From positions 1,364,001 to 1,428,000 of the forward strand of contig NZ_CP053660.1 in the NCBI RefSeq assembly GCF_013177455.1: DNA of 64,000 nucleotides, written 5' to 3'. The notes under the pieces were generated by a model. It was not told the origin of the DNA and made no database searches. It was given only the letters and a program-made list of their open reading frames with translations. Positions 40,063-48,792 of the stretch are shown here, in pieces (position 1 is the first letter of the stretch; each line of letters opens with the position of its first letter). The stretch is from Nocardioides marmotae. Lineage in GTDB: Bacteria; Actinomycetota; Actinomycetes; Propionibacteriales; Nocardioidaceae. A program made the position numbers and the translations under genes.

Positions 40063-40113
40063 ATGCGGAGCGTCTTCGTACTCATCGAGCGCCGCGGCGA
40101 GGCCCAGCAGTAA
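40063..40113 (+). CDS. Branched-chain leader peptide upstream of leuB
   Basis: A 16-residue frame, MRSVFVLIERRGEAQQ, with Val-Phe-Val-Leu-Ile in a row. TAGGTT at 40047-40052 is a possible -10 giving a very short or absent 5' UTR. The coding region of its second half forms one arm of a hairpin that competes with a later one. It lies about 400 bp before leuB, with a 41-aa gene between. The Arg-Arg-Gly ending resembles other actinobacterial leader peptides. Confidence 0.7.
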   Translation: MRSVFVLIERRGEAQQ

Positions 40114-40168
40114 CCACTGCACGTGAGGCCCCCTCGCCGCGGTGGTCGGCGTTGCTCCCGGGCCTCAC
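40092..40168 (+). promoter_or_regulatory. Mutually exclusive RNA hairpins of the leuB leader
   Basis: Hairpin A: CCGCGGCGAGG (40092-40102, inside the leader peptide) with CCTCGCCGCGG (40132-40142), 11 bp perfect. Hairpin B: GTGAGGCCC (40123-40131) with GGGCCTCAC (40160-40168), 9 bp perfect. The arms interleave, so both cannot form as simple stems. A stalled ribosome on the leader would block A and allow B. No T-tract follows. The remaining region to 40376 holds nothing further that I recognise. Confidence 0.7.
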
Positions 40169-40376
40169 TCCTCGCACCACCCGCCGCCCGTGACGGGCAG
40201 CGGCCCGAAGACGCCACCGCGGCGGATCAGCCCCAGCACGTGCGCGATCCGCATCCCTGTCGGTCCTCGGCCCACGCGACCCGTGCGGCCGTCGTTCCTC
40301 CGCGGGGCGTCTCCCGGGCATACCTCATCGACGCCGAGTCGACCCCGAGAAGACACCGACACCGGAGGAGAGACCG

Positions 40377-40502
40377 ATGTACGACATGTATCCCGAGTGG
40401 GGACCCGCCAGCCACAACCCGGAGAACCCGCGCAGCCACGAGGCCGTGCAGCGCTCTCTCGACCTGCGGGACAACGGCGGCCAGCGCCCCGACGACAACT
40501 AA
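40377..40502 (+). CDS. Small 41-aa conserved-type protein
   Basis: A 41-aa frame starting [19 protein letters not shown] and ending in GGQRPDDN, preceded by an excellent ribosome-binding site (GGAGGAGAGA, 40363-40372). It is hydrophilic, with an N-terminal Tyr/Trp cluster and a helix ([13 protein letters not shown]). It ends 11 bp before leuB, so it is in the leader transcript of leuB and may be co-regulated. I know of no assigned function. The good RBS and non-random composition make it a real gene. Confidence 0.8.
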   Translation: MYDMYPEWGPASHNPENPRSHEAVQRSLDLRDNGGQRPDDN

Positions 40503-40513
40503 TCTCCCGCCTC

Positions 40514-41605
40514 ATGACCACCACCCCCACCAGCAGCCCCACGGGCACGGTCCGGCTCGCCGTCATCCCCGGCGACGGCATCGGCCCCGAGGTCACCGCC
40601 GAGGCCCTCAAGGTCCTCGAGGTCGCCTCGCCCACCGGCGTGAGCTTCGAGCAGACCCGCTACGACCTCGGCGCCGAGCGTTACCTCGCGACCGGCGAGG
40701 TGCTCCCGGACTCGGTGCTGGCGGAGGTCCGCGCCCACGACGCGATCCTGCTCGGCGCGGTGGGTGGCAAGCCGAACGACCCGAACCTGCCCCCGGGCAT
40801 CCTCGAGCGCGGCCTGCTGCTGCGCCTGCGCTTCGAGCTCGACCACTACGTCAACCTGCGCCCCTCGCGCATCTTCCCCGGCAGCGTCTCCCCGCTGTCG
40901 GAGGCGGTGACCGGCCGCGGCGAGGTCGACTTCGTCGTCGTCCGCGAGGGCACCGAGGGCCCCTACACCGGCAACGGCGGCGCCCTGCGCGTCGGCACCC
41001 CGCACGAGGTCGCCACCGAGGTCTCAGTCAACACGGCGTACGGCGTGGAGCGGGTCGTCCGCGACGCGTTCGCCCGCGCCGAGCGCCGGCCGCGCAAGAA
41101 GCTCACCCTGGTCCACAAGACCAACGTCCTGGTCAACGCCGGGTCGGTGTGGTGGCGGATCTTCGAGGAGGTGGCCGCCGAGCACCCGGACGTGACCACC
41201 GACTACATGCACATCGACGCGGCGATGATCTACATGACCACCGACCCGCAGCGCTTCGACGTGATCGTCACCGACAACCTCTTCGGCGACATCATCACCG
41301 ACCTGGCCGCCGCCATCACCGGTGGCATCGGCCTCGCGGCCTCCGGCAACGTCAACCCCGACCGGACCGCCCCGAGCATGTTCGAGCCGGTCCACGGCTC
41401 GGCCCCCGACATCGCCGGCCAGCAGAAGGCCGACCCGACCGCGGCGATCCTCTCCGCCTCCCTCCTGCTCGACCACCTCGGTCACCCCGAGGCCGCGCGG
41501 GTCATCGAGGACGCCGTCGTCGCCGACCTCGCCGCCCGCGAGCCGGGCACGGTCCGCAGCACCTCGGAGGTCGGCGACGCGGTCGCCGCACGAGTAGCCG
41601 GCTGA
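40514..41605 (+). CDS. leuB: 3-isopropylmalate dehydrogenase LeuB
   Basis: 363 aa. It oxidatively decarboxylates 3-isopropylmalate with NAD+ in leucine synthesis. Motifs include [32 protein letters not shown], the catalytic Lys/Asp regions ([20 protein letters not shown]) and [14 protein letters not shown]. The N-terminus has a Thr/Ser/Pro extension of about 11 residues. It stands behind the leader peptide and 41-aa gene. A strong hairpin begins at the base after its stop codon. Confidence 0.96.
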   Translation: MTTTPTSSPTGTVRLAVIPGDGIGPEVTAEALKVLEVASPTGVSFEQTRYDLGAERYLATGEVLPDSVLAEVRAHDAILLGAVGGKPNDPNLPPGILERGLLLRLRFELDHYVNLRPSRIFPGSVSPLSEAVTGRGEVDFVVVREGTEGPYTGNGGALRVGTPHEVATEVSVNTAYGVERVVRDAFARAERRPRKKLTLVHKTNVLVNAGSVWWRIFEEVAAEHPDVTTDYMHIDAAMIYMTTDPQRFDVIVTDNLFGDIITDLAAAITGGIGLAASGNVNPDRTAPSMFEPVHGSAPDIAGQQKADPTAAILSASLLLDHLGHPEAARVIEDAVVADLAAREPGTVRSTSEVGDAVAARVAG

Positions 41606-41641
41606 CCGCCGGACCCGAGCGACGTGAGCTCGGGCCGGCGG
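41606..41641 (+). terminator. Strong hairpin directly after leuB
   Basis: CCGCCGG-a-CCCGAGC pairs with GCTCGGG-CCGGCGG around a 7-base loop: 14 bp with a single bulged A. It begins at the base following the leuB stop. There is no T-tract. It should terminate or reduce read-through into ilvE. Confidence 0.75.
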
Positions 41642-41691
41642 CCCGACGTACCCCACCCGGCCCCACCGGCCCGAGCCCACCGAGGACTACC

Positions 41692-42786
41692 GTGAGCACC
41701 ATGCAGATCCGCACGACCCGCACCGACCAGCCCGTCGCCGAGGACCGGCTCGCCGAGATCCTCGCCGACCCCGGGTTCGGCAACCACTTCACCGACCACA
41801 TGTTCACGGTGGAGTGGACCCCCGAGGCGGGGTGGCACGACGCGCGGATCGAGCCCTACGGCCCGCTCAGCCTCGACCCGGCCACGGCGGTCCTGCACTA
41901 CGCGCAGGAGACCTTCGAGGGCATGAAGGCCTACCGGCACGCCGACGGCTCGGTGTGGTCCTTCCGGCCCGAGGAGAACGCGCGGCGCATGGCGCGCTCC
42001 AGCCACCGGCTGGCGCTGCCGGTGCTCGAGGTCGAGGACTTCGTCGCGGCCGTCGACGAGCTCGTGCGCGTCGACGAGCGCTGGGTCCCCACGACGACCG
42101 ACCCGGGCACTGCCGAGAAGAGCCTCTACGTCCGGCCGTTCATGTTCGCCTCCGAGACGTTCCTCGGCGTCCGGCCCTCCCAGCACGTCACCTTCATGGT
42201 GATCGCCAGCCCCGCCGGCTCCTACTTCAAGGGCGGGGTCAAGCCGGTCACGCTCTGGCTGACCGAGGAGTACACCCGCGCGGGCCGCGGCGGCATGGGT
42301 GCGGCCAAGACGGGCGGCAACTACGCCAGCTCGCTGGTCGCCCAGCAGGAGGCCATCGCCCAGGGCTGCGACCAGGTCGTCTTCCTCGACGCCCAGGAGG
42401 GGACGTACGTCGAGGAGCTCGGCGGCATGAACATGTACTTCGTCTACGACGACGGCCGCATCGTCACCCCCGCCACCGGCACGATCCTCGAGGGGATCAC
42501 CCGCGGCAGCATCATCGAGCTGGCCGGCAAGCTCGGCCACCAGGTCGAGGAGCGGCGCTTCTCGATCGACGAGTGGCGCGAGGGCGTGACCAGCGGCGCG
42601 ATCCGCGAGATCTTCGCCTGCGGCACCGCCGCGGTCGTGACGCCGGTCGGCAGCCTGAAGTGGGAGGGCGGCGAGGTGCCGGCCCCCGCGGAGACCGAGC
42701 TGACGATGCGGATCCGCCAGGCGCTGGTCGACATCCAGCTCGGCCGCGCCGAGGACACCTTCGGCTGGATGCACCGCATCCTCTGA
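41692..42786 (+). CDS. ilvE: Branched-chain amino acid aminotransferase IlvE
   Basis: 364 aa, fold-type IV PLP enzyme making Val, Leu and Ile from their keto acids. The PLP Lys is K206 in AAKTGGNYASS. Other signatures are YAQETFEGMKAYR, the RPFMFASETFLGV segment and FACGTAAVVTPVG. The start is taken as GTG 41692, with AGGA 6 bp upstream; the ATG at 41701 is the alternative. It lies 86 bp after leuB behind a hairpin and probably has its own promoter. Confidence 0.96.
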   Translation: MSTMQIRTTRTDQPVAEDRLAEILADPGFGNHFTDHMFTVEWTPEAGWHDARIEPYGPLSLDPATAVLHYAQETFEGMKAYRHADGSVWSFRPEENARRMARSSHRLALPVLEVEDFVAAVDELVRVDERWVPTTTDPGTAEKSLYVRPFMFASETFLGVRPSQHVTFMVIASPAGSYFKGGVKPVTLWLTEEYTRAGRGGMGAAKTGGNYASSLVAQQEAIAQGCDQVVFLDAQEGTYVEELGGMNMYFVYDDGRIVTPATGTILEGITRGSIIELAGKLGHQVEERRFSIDEWREGVTSGAIREIFACGTAAVVTPVGSLKWEGGEVPAPAETELTMRIRQALVDIQLGRAEDTFGWMHRIL

Positions 42787-42808
42787 GCCGCTGCCATCGC
42801 AGCCGGGG

Positions 42809-42827
42809 AGAGGTTACCCTTACCTAA
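42809..42827. promoter_or_regulatory. IdeR/DtxR iron box before the siderophore importer
   Basis: GAGGTTACCCTTACCTAA fits the 19-bp IdeR consensus TWAGGTWAGSCTWACCTWA at 16 of 19 positions, counting the base before it. An overlapping palindrome CCTTAC-CTAA-GTAAGG (42818-42833) is also present. Iron-loaded IdeR should repress the operon. Confidence 0.82.
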
Positions 42828-42872
42828 GTAAGGCCTGCGTCCGGCGCGGCTGCCGACGGTGAAGGGGGACGT

Positions 42873-43943
42873 GTGAGCGCGCTGCTCGACCCGTCGACCG
42901 CCACCCGACCGGGTGATGCCCCGGCGCCGGGGCCGGGCACACCGGCCGCCCTGCGCGGCCTGCTCGCCGTCGTCGTCCTCGTGCTCGTCCTCCTCGCGGT
43001 CGCCCTCGCCAGCCTGATGTGGGGCGCGCGCGACGTGGCCCCCGGCGTGGTCTGGGACGCGCTCGTCGCCCCCGTCGCCGGGAACAACGACCACCTGGTC
43101 GTCCGCGACCTGCGGGTGCCGCGGACCCTGATCGGCCTGGTCGGCGGGGCGGCGCTCGGCGCCGCGGGCGCGCTCATGCAGGGCGTGACCCGCAACCCCA
43201 TCGCCGACCCCGGCCTGCTCGGGATCAACTCCGGCGCCTCGCTCGCGGTCATCGTCGCGATCGCCGGGCTGGGCGTGACCTCCACCAGCGGCTACCTCTG
43301 GTTCGCCTTCGCCGGCGCCGCCGTCGCCGCCGTGGTCGTGTACGGCGCCGCCTCGCTCGGGTGGGAGGGCGTCACGCCGGTCAAGCTCGCGCTCGTCGGC
43401 GCCGCGTTCACCGCGACCTGCACCTCGGTGATCACCGTCGCCCTGCTCACCGACACCCGGACGCTGGGGGAGTTCCGCTTCTGGCAGGTCGGCTCGCTGG
43501 CCAACCGCCCCCTCGACGTGCTGGTGACGGTGCTGCCGTTCGTGCTCGTCGGGCTGGCGCTGGCGCTCGCCGCCGGCCGGGTGCTCAACGCCCTCGCGCT
43601 CGGCGACGACGTGGCCCGCGGGCTGGGCCAGGACGTCGTCCGCGGCCGCCTGCTCGTCGTGGCGGCCGTGGTGCTGCTCTGCGGCTCCGCCGTCTCCCTG
43701 GCCGGCCCGATCGCCTTCGTCGGCCTGGTCGTGCCGCACGTCGCCCGCGCCGTGGTGGGCCCGGACTACCGGTGGATCGTCGCGCTGTCGATGCTGATCG
43801 GCCCCGTGCTCCTGCTGGCCGCCGACATCGCCGGCCGCCTGGTCGTCCGCCCGTCCGAGCTCGAGGCCGGCCTGGTCGTCGCGGTGCTCGGTGCGCCGGT
43901 CCTCATCGCGCTCGTGCGCCGCTCCCGGGCGGTCGCCGCATGA
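42873..43943 (+). CDS. FecCD-type siderophore ABC transporter permease 1
   Basis: 356 aa with about nine or ten transmembrane helices. FecCD hallmarks are LRVPRTLIGLVGGAALGAAGALMQGVTRNPIADPGLLGINSGA and, near the C-terminus, GPIAFVGLVVPHVAR. It forms a pseudo-heterodimer with the next gene's product. It starts at GTG 42873 about 45 bp after an IdeR box and overlaps the second permease by ATGA. The likely substrate is a ferric siderophore, not determined by sequence. Confidence 0.93.
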   Translation: MSALLDPSTATRPGDAPAPGPGTPAALRGLLAVVVLVLVLLAVALASLMWGARDVAPGVVWDALVAPVAGNNDHLVVRDLRVPRTLIGLVGGAALGAAGALMQGVTRNPIADPGLLGINSGASLAVIVAIAGLGVTSTSGYLWFAFAGAAVAAVVVYGAASLGWEGVTPVKLALVGAAFTATCTSVITVALLTDTRTLGEFRFWQVGSLANRPLDVLVTVLPFVLVGLALALAAGRVLNALALGDDVARGLGQDVVRGRLLVVAAVVLLCGSAVSLAGPIAFVGLVVPHVARAVVGPDYRWIVALSMLIGPVLLLAADIAGRLVVRPSELEAGLVVAVLGAPVLIALVRRSRAVAA

Positions 43944-45028
43944 GCGTGCCCACCCTGGTCCCGGCCGGCGACGCCCGCACCCGCGAGGAGCGGCAGGTGG
44001 TCGCGAGCGAGGGCCTGCGGGCCACCCGCCGGCGCCGCCGGCAGCGGCGGACCGTCGTCACCGTCGTCCTCGCCGCGCTCGCCGCCGTCCTCTGCGTCAC
44101 CGCCCTGATGCTCGGCGACTTCCGGCTCTCGGCCGCGGAGGTGCTGCGCGCGCTGGCGGGCGCCGACGAGGGCGCCGCGCGGTTCATCGTCGTGGAGCTG
44201 CGCCTGCCGCGGCTGGTCCTCGGCGTCCTCGTCGGCGTCGCGTTCGGCCTGGCCGGAGCGCTCTTCCAGTCGGTGCTGCGCAACCCGCTGGCCAGCCCCG
44301 ACGTCATCGGCATCTCCCAGGGCGCCAGCGCCGGCGCGGTCATCGCGGTGCTCGGCTTCGGCACGGCCTCGGGCGTCGTCGTACCCCTCTCCGCGCTGGC
44401 GGGCGGAGCTCTCGTCGGCCTGCTGCTCTACGCCGTCGCGTGGCGCGGGGGGATGACCGGGCACCGCTTCGTGCTGGCCGGCATCGGCGTGGCCTACGTC
44501 TGCACCAGCGTGATCGGCTACCTGCTCACCCGCAGCGACGTGAAGGAGGCCCAGGTCGCGCTGCTGTGGATGGCCGGCAGCCTGGGCCAGGCCGACTGGT
44601 CCCTCGTCCGGACCCTGGCCATCGCCCTCGCCGTGCTCCTCCCGCTCGTCGCGCTCGTCGCCCGCGGGCTGGCCCTGCTGCTCCTCGGCGACGAGCAGGC
44701 CGGCAGCCTCGGGATCCGGCCCGAGGTCACCCGCGCCTGCGTGGTCGCCCTCGGCGTCGCCCTGGCCTGCGTGGCGACCGCGGCGGCCGGGCCCGTCGCG
44801 TTCGTGGCCTTCACCGCGGCCCCGGTCGCCCGGCGGCTGCTCGGCGACGGCACCCTCGCCCTGCTGCAGTCCGCCCTCGTCGGCGTCGTGCTCGTCGTCG
44901 GCGCCGACATCGTGGCCCAGCACCTGCTCCCCGCCGACCTGTCCGTCCCCGTCGGGGTGATCACCGGCGCGGTGGGCGGCCCGTACCTCATCTGGCTGAT
45001 GGCCAGCGGACGCACCCGGACCGCCTGA
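43940..45028 (+). CDS. FecCD-type siderophore ABC transporter permease 2
   Basis: 362 aa. After a basic cytoplasmic N-terminus ([10 protein letters not shown]) come about nine helices, with LRLPRLVLGVLVGVAFGLAGALFQSVLRNPLASPDVIGIS and a late GPVAFVAFTAAPVARRLL. Sequence and layout are FepG/FecD-like. It overlaps permease 1 by 4 bp, and its TGA overlaps an ATG at 45028 that is a possible alternative start for the ATPase. Together with the neighbours it makes a complete importer. Confidence 0.93.
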   Translation: MSVPTLVPAGDARTREERQVVASEGLRATRRRRRQRRTVVTVVLAALAAVLCVTALMLGDFRLSAAEVLRALAGADEGAARFIVVELRLPRLVLGVLVGVAFGLAGALFQSVLRNPLASPDVIGISQGASAGAVIAVLGFGTASGVVVPLSALAGGALVGLLLYAVAWRGGMTGHRFVLAGIGVAYVCTSVIGYLLTRSDVKEAQVALLWMAGSLGQADWSLVRTLAIALAVLLPLVALVARGLALLLLGDEQAGSLGIRPEVTRACVVALGVALACVATAAAGPVAFVAFTAAPVARRLLGDGTLALLQSALVGVVLVVGADIVAQHLLPADLSVPVGVITGAVGGPYLIWLMASGRTRTA

Positions 45029-45051
45029 TGGCACCGAACCAAGGAGACCCC

Positions 45052-45945
45052 GTGAGCCTCGTCGCCGAGCGTCCCGCCCAGGAGCCCGGGGACCGGTTGC
45101 CGCAGGACGCGCTCGAGCACCACGATCCGGTCACCCTCGTCGCGAAGGGTCTGAGCCTGGCCTACGACCAGCGCACCGTCGTGCACGGCGTCGACCTCAC
45201 CATCCCGGCCGGCGCGGTCACCGCGATCGTCGGCGCCAACGGCTGCGGGAAGTCCACGCTGCTGCGCGGCCTGGGGCGCATCCTCAAGCCGGCCGCGGGC
45301 ACGGTCGAGCTCGGCGGGCGCGACATCGCCCGGATGCGGCCGCGCGAGGTCGCCGGCCTGCTGGGGCTGCTGCCGCAGCAGCCGGTCGCGCCGGAGGGCA
45401 TCACCGTGGCCGACCTCGTCGGCCGCGGCCGCCACCCCCACCAGGGCGCGTTCCGCCGGTGGAGCGCCGCGGACGCCGACGCCGTGGCGGTCGCGCTCGC
45501 GCTGACCGACACCCAGGACCTCGCCGCCCGTCGGGTGGAGGAGCTCTCGGGCGGCCAGCGCCAGCGGGTCTGGGTCGCGATGATGCTCGCCCAGGACCCC
45601 GGCATCATGCTGCTCGACGAGCCCACGACGTACCTCGACATCGCCCACCAGGTCGACGTCCTCGACCTCCTCGCCGAGCTCAACGAGGAGCGGGGGACCA
45701 CCGTGGTCATGGTGCTGCACGAGCTGAACCTCGCGGCGCGGTACGCCGACCACCTGGTCGTCATGTGCGAGGGTCGCGTGCTGCGGGAGGGCGCCCCGGG
45801 CGACGTGCTCGACGTCGCGTGCGTGCAGGAGGCGTTCGGCCTGACCGCCCGCGTCGTGCCGGACCCGGTGACCGGGTCGCCGCTCGTGGTGCCGGTCGGC
45901 CGGCGCGGCACTCGCGGCGCGGCCACGGCTGGCCCCGACGCCTGA
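45052..45945 (+). CDS. Siderophore ABC transporter ATP-binding protein
   Basis: 297 aa. Walker A GANGCGKST, signature LSGGQRQR, Walker B IMLLDEPTTYLD and the switch His in VLHELNLAARYADH are all intact, as in FepC/FecE. I choose GTG 45052 because AAGGAG lies 5 bp upstream; the ATG at 45028 would add 8 residues and overlap the permease stop. It ends 8 bp before a second IdeR box. Confidence 0.94.
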   Translation: MSLVAERPAQEPGDRLPQDALEHHDPVTLVAKGLSLAYDQRTVVHGVDLTIPAGAVTAIVGANGCGKSTLLRGLGRILKPAAGTVELGGRDIARMRPREVAGLLGLLPQQPVAPEGITVADLVGRGRHPHQGAFRRWSAADADAVAVALALTDTQDLAARRVEELSGGQRQRVWVAMMLAQDPGIMLLDEPTTYLDIAHQVDVLDLLAELNEERGTTVVMVLHELNLAARYADHLVVMCEGRVLREGAPGDVLDVACVQEAFGLTARVVPDPVTGSPLVVPVGRRGTRGAATAGPDA

Positions 45946-45953
45946 GCGGCGTG

Positions 45954-45972
45954 TAAGGTGAGGCTCACCTAA
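45954..45972. promoter_or_regulatory. Second IdeR/DtxR iron box
   Basis: TAAGGTGAGGCTCACCTAA matches the IdeR consensus TWAGGTWAGSCTWACCTWA at 17 of 19 positions and is itself nearly palindromic. It lies directly before the binding-protein gene, giving that gene an additional iron-repressible promoter. Confidence 0.9.
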
Positions 45973-46018
45973 CCACCGTTGACCGGACTCGGCCGGTCCC
46001 GCACCACGAGGAGTGGAC

Positions 46019-47083
46019 GTGACGTCCCTTCGTCCCCTGACCCGGCGCGGACGCGTCCCCCGCGCCCTGCTGCCCGTCGGCGCCCTCCTGCTCGCGCTGC
46101 CCCTGGCCGCCTGCGGCTCGGAGTCGGACTCCGAGGACAAGGCCGGCGGCGGCACCAGCCCGGCCGCCGAGGCCTTCGAGCCGGTGACGATCGAGCACGC
46201 CTTCGGCTCGACCGAGATCGAGGAGCAGCCCGAGCGGGTCGCGACCTGGGGCTGGGGCAGCGGCGACGCCGCGCTCGCGCTCGGCGTGACGCCGGTCGCG
46301 ATGCCGAAGTACTCCTACGGCGCCGACGAGAACGGCCGGATGCCGTGGCAGACCGAGGCGATCGAGGAGCTCGGCGGCGAGGAGCCCGCCCTGCTCAGCG
46401 AGACCGCCGAGGCGCCGATCGAGGAGATCGCCGCCGCGCAGCCCGACCTGATCCTGGCCAACTACTCTGGGATCACCGAGGGCGACTACGAGAAGCTGTC
46501 GAAGATCGCGCCGACCGTCGCCTACCCCGAGGAGCCCTGGGCCACCCCGTGGCGCGAGGTGATCACCACCGTCGGCGAGGCGCTCGGCAAGGCCGACGAG
46601 GCCGACCAGCTGCTCGAGGACATCGACGCCCAGGTCGCCGCCGCGGCCGAGGAGCACCCGGAGTTCGCGGGCAAGACGATCGCCGCCGTGGCCATCGACC
46701 CCTCGGCGTTCTACGTCTACCGCGGCGCCGACCCGCGCGTGGAGTTCCTCGAGGACCTCGGCTTCGAGCTCGCCCCGAGCGTGGACGAGCTGGACACCGC
46801 GGACGAGACCTTCTACTACATGATCTCCACCGAGGAGGCCGACAAGCTGACCTCCGACGTGCTGGTCTCCTACTCGCCGAACGAGGACGCCGCCGCCGAG
46901 GTCGACAAGAGCGCCGCCGCCAAGGCCATGCAGCAGTTCCAGGACGACACCGTCGCCCGCGTGGTCGGCGAGTCGCTCGTCTCCTCGGTCTCCCCGCCGA
47001 CCGCGCTGTCGCTGACCTGGGGCCTCGACGACTTCATCGAGGCGCTGGTCCCGGCCGTCGAGAAGGCCGACGCCCAGGGCTGA
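46019..47083 (+). CDS. Siderophore-binding lipoprotein (periplasmic-binding class III, FepB/FhuD-like)
   Basis: 354 aa. Signal sequence with lipobox LPLAAC (Cys about residue 32), followed by an acidic Ser/Glu/Asp linker. The mature part fits the FecB/FhuD class: VTIEHAFGSTEIEEQPERVATWGWGSGDAALALGVTP, AAAQPDLILANYSGI and the backbone helix QLLEDIDAQVAAAAEE. It delivers an iron complex to the two permeases encoded upstream. It starts at GTG 46019, 5 bp after GAGGAG; GTG 46013 is the alternative. A hairpin follows at 47123. Confidence 0.93.
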   Translation: MTSLRPLTRRGRVPRALLPVGALLLALPLAACGSESDSEDKAGGGTSPAAEAFEPVTIEHAFGSTEIEEQPERVATWGWGSGDAALALGVTPVAMPKYSYGADENGRMPWQTEAIEELGGEEPALLSETAEAPIEEIAAAQPDLILANYSGITEGDYEKLSKIAPTVAYPEEPWATPWREVITTVGEALGKADEADQLLEDIDAQVAAAAEEHPEFAGKTIAAVAIDPSAFYVYRGADPRVEFLEDLGFELAPSVDELDTADETFYYMISTEEADKLTSDVLVSYSPNEDAAAEVDKSAAAKAMQQFQDDTVARVVGESLVSSVSPPTALSLTWGLDDFIEALVPAVEKADAQG

Positions 47084-47122
47084 GCCGGCCCCGGCAGCAC
47101 CGCTGCACCACCGTTCCACCGT

Positions 47123-47153
47123 CGACCGCGTCCGGGCCTCCCGGGCGCGGTCG
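47123..47153 (+). terminator. Hairpin ending the iron operon
   Basis: CGACCGCG-t-CCGGG-cct-CCCGG-g-CGCGGTCG: two stacked perfect stems (8 and 5 bp) separated by one mismatch. It lies 40 bp after the binding-protein stop. No T-tract. Confidence 0.65.
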
Positions 47154-47190
47154 GCGCGTTCCCGGCCCCTGCGCCGAGTAGATTGGGCCG

Positions 47191-48792
47191 GTGACGACGC
47201 AGCAGGTGGTGGTGGGTGCCTACACCCTGCTCGCCAAGATCGGCGAGGGTGGGATGGGCGTCGTCCACCTCGCCCGCGGCCCGCAGGGCGACCGCGTGGC
47301 GCTCAAGGTCCTCCGCCCGCACATCGTCGGCGACGACGAGGCCCGCCACCGGCTGGCCCGCGAGGTCAGCTCGCTGTCGCGGGTCCGCTCCCGGTGGGTC
47401 GCCGAGGTCGTCGACGCCGACCCGTGGGCGGTCGTGCCGTTCGTCGCGACCCGCTACGTCCCGGGCCTCTCCCTCCACGACCACGTCGTCGAGGAGGGCC
47501 CGATCACCGGCGCGGACCTGATCTGGTTCGCCGCCTCGCTCGCCGAGGGCCTCGCCTCGGTGCACGCCGCCGGCGTGCTCCACCGCGACGTGAAGCCCTC
47601 GAACGTGCTGATGGAGGGCCGCACCCCGATCCTCATCGACTTCGGCCTGGCCCGGGTCGCCGACGACCCGAAGCTCACCCACACCGGCTGGCTGCTCGGC
47701 ACGCCCGGCTACCTCGCCCCGGAGATCCTGTACGGCGACGACGCGACGCCCGCCTCCGACGTCCACTCCTGGGCCGCGACGGTCGCCTACGCCGGCACCG
47801 GCCGGCCCCCGTTCGGCCGGGGCCCGTCGATGGCGATCATGGACCGCGTCCGCCGCGGCGAGCACGACGTCTCCGGCCTGCCCGACGACCTCGCCGCGGT
47901 CGTCGAGGCCGCCCTCGACCCCGAGCCGGACCGCCGGCCCACCCTCGACCAGCTGCTGGCCTGGCTGCGGCCGCAGGTCGGCCGCGGCCGACCCGTCCCA
48001 CCGCCCCTGCCTGACCCGGAGCCCGAGCCCGACCTCGATCCGATCGTCGAGACGCTGCCGGTGATGCTCGCCCGGCCCGACGCCGACAGCACGCACACCC
48101 GGCCGTTCGAGACGCTCGTCGACCCGGGTGTCCGCGACGAGGACGACGAGCCGACCGTCCATGACTGGGACGTCGCGGAGTACGTCGTGCCGCGGCCCTC
48201 CGCGGGCGAGCGGTTCCGGCGGGCGACCCTCCTGCTCGGCGCCGCGCTGGCCACCGGCGCCGGCTTCGCGGCGTACCCCTGGGTGGCGACGGTCGTGACC
48301 CTCGTGCTGGTCTGGCTGCTGCGCAGCGGCTCGCTGGCCGCGAGCAAGGCCGGCGACCGGCGCCGCCTGCGCGGCCGCAAGTGGTACGACGGCGTGCAGG
48401 TGCTCCTCGGGGCGCCGTGGGACCTGGTCCGCTCGATCCCGGGCACCGTCGTGCTCGTGCTGTGGAGCCTCGGGCTGGCGATCGCGGGTGCCCTGCTCTG
48501 CTACGCCGTCGCCGCGTCGGTGCCGGCCACGCTGTTCGTCTGCGGCAGCCTGCTGGCCGCCGCGCTGTGGCTCGGGCCGGGCGGCTCGCGGGTGCGCGGC
48601 CCGGTCTCCCGGGTCGCCGACCCGACGGCGCGCAGCGTCCGCGGCTGGCTCGCCGGTCTCGTGGTCCTCGCCGTCCTCGGCTGCGGCCTCGGGGCGCTCG
48701 TGCAGGCCTCCGGCACGTCGTGGACCCCCGACGACGGGCGGCCCTTCGACGGCTTCTCGATCCCCGACGGCGGGATCCTCAGCGGGCGGTGA
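47191..48792 (+). CDS. Eukaryote-type Ser/Thr protein kinase with a multi-TM C-terminus
   Basis: 533 aa from GTG 47191. The kinase domain spans about 10-265: glycine loop IGEGGMGVV (17-25), Lys K39 (VALKV), HRDVKPSN (131-138, catalytic D133), DFG (150-152) and GTPGYLAPE. A Pro/acidic linker (about 270-345) follows. Then come four or five hydrophobic helices with no PASTA repeats. So the sensor part is membrane-embedded rather than extracellular, which differs from PknB. TAGATT at 47179-47184 lies 6 bp before the GTG, so the mRNA is probably leaderless. Its 3' end overlaps the convergent GH92 gene by 14 bp. Confidence 0.93.
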   Translation: MTTQQVVVGAYTLLAKIGEGGMGVVHLARGPQGDRVALKVLRPHIVGDDEARHRLAREVSSLSRVRSRWVAEVVDADPWAVVPFVATRYVPGLSLHDHVVEEGPITGADLIWFAASLAEGLASVHAAGVLHRDVKPSNVLMEGRTPILIDFGLARVADDPKLTHTGWLLGTPGYLAPEILYGDDATPASDVHSWAATVAYAGTGRPPFGRGPSMAIMDRVRRGEHDVSGLPDDLAAVVEAALDPEPDRRPTLDQLLAWLRPQVGRGRPVPPPLPDPEPEPDLDPIVETLPVMLARPDADSTHTRPFETLVDPGVRDEDDEPTVHDWDVAEYVVPRPSAGERFRRATLLLGAALATGAGFAAYPWVATVVTLVLVWLLRSGSLAASKAGDRRRLRGRKWYDGVQVLLGAPWDLVRSIPGTVVLVLWSLGLAIAGALLCYAVAASVPATLFVCGSLLAAALWLGPGGSRVRGPVSRVADPTARSVRGWLAGLVVLAVLGCGLGALVQASGTSWTPDDGRPFDGFSIPDGGILSGR

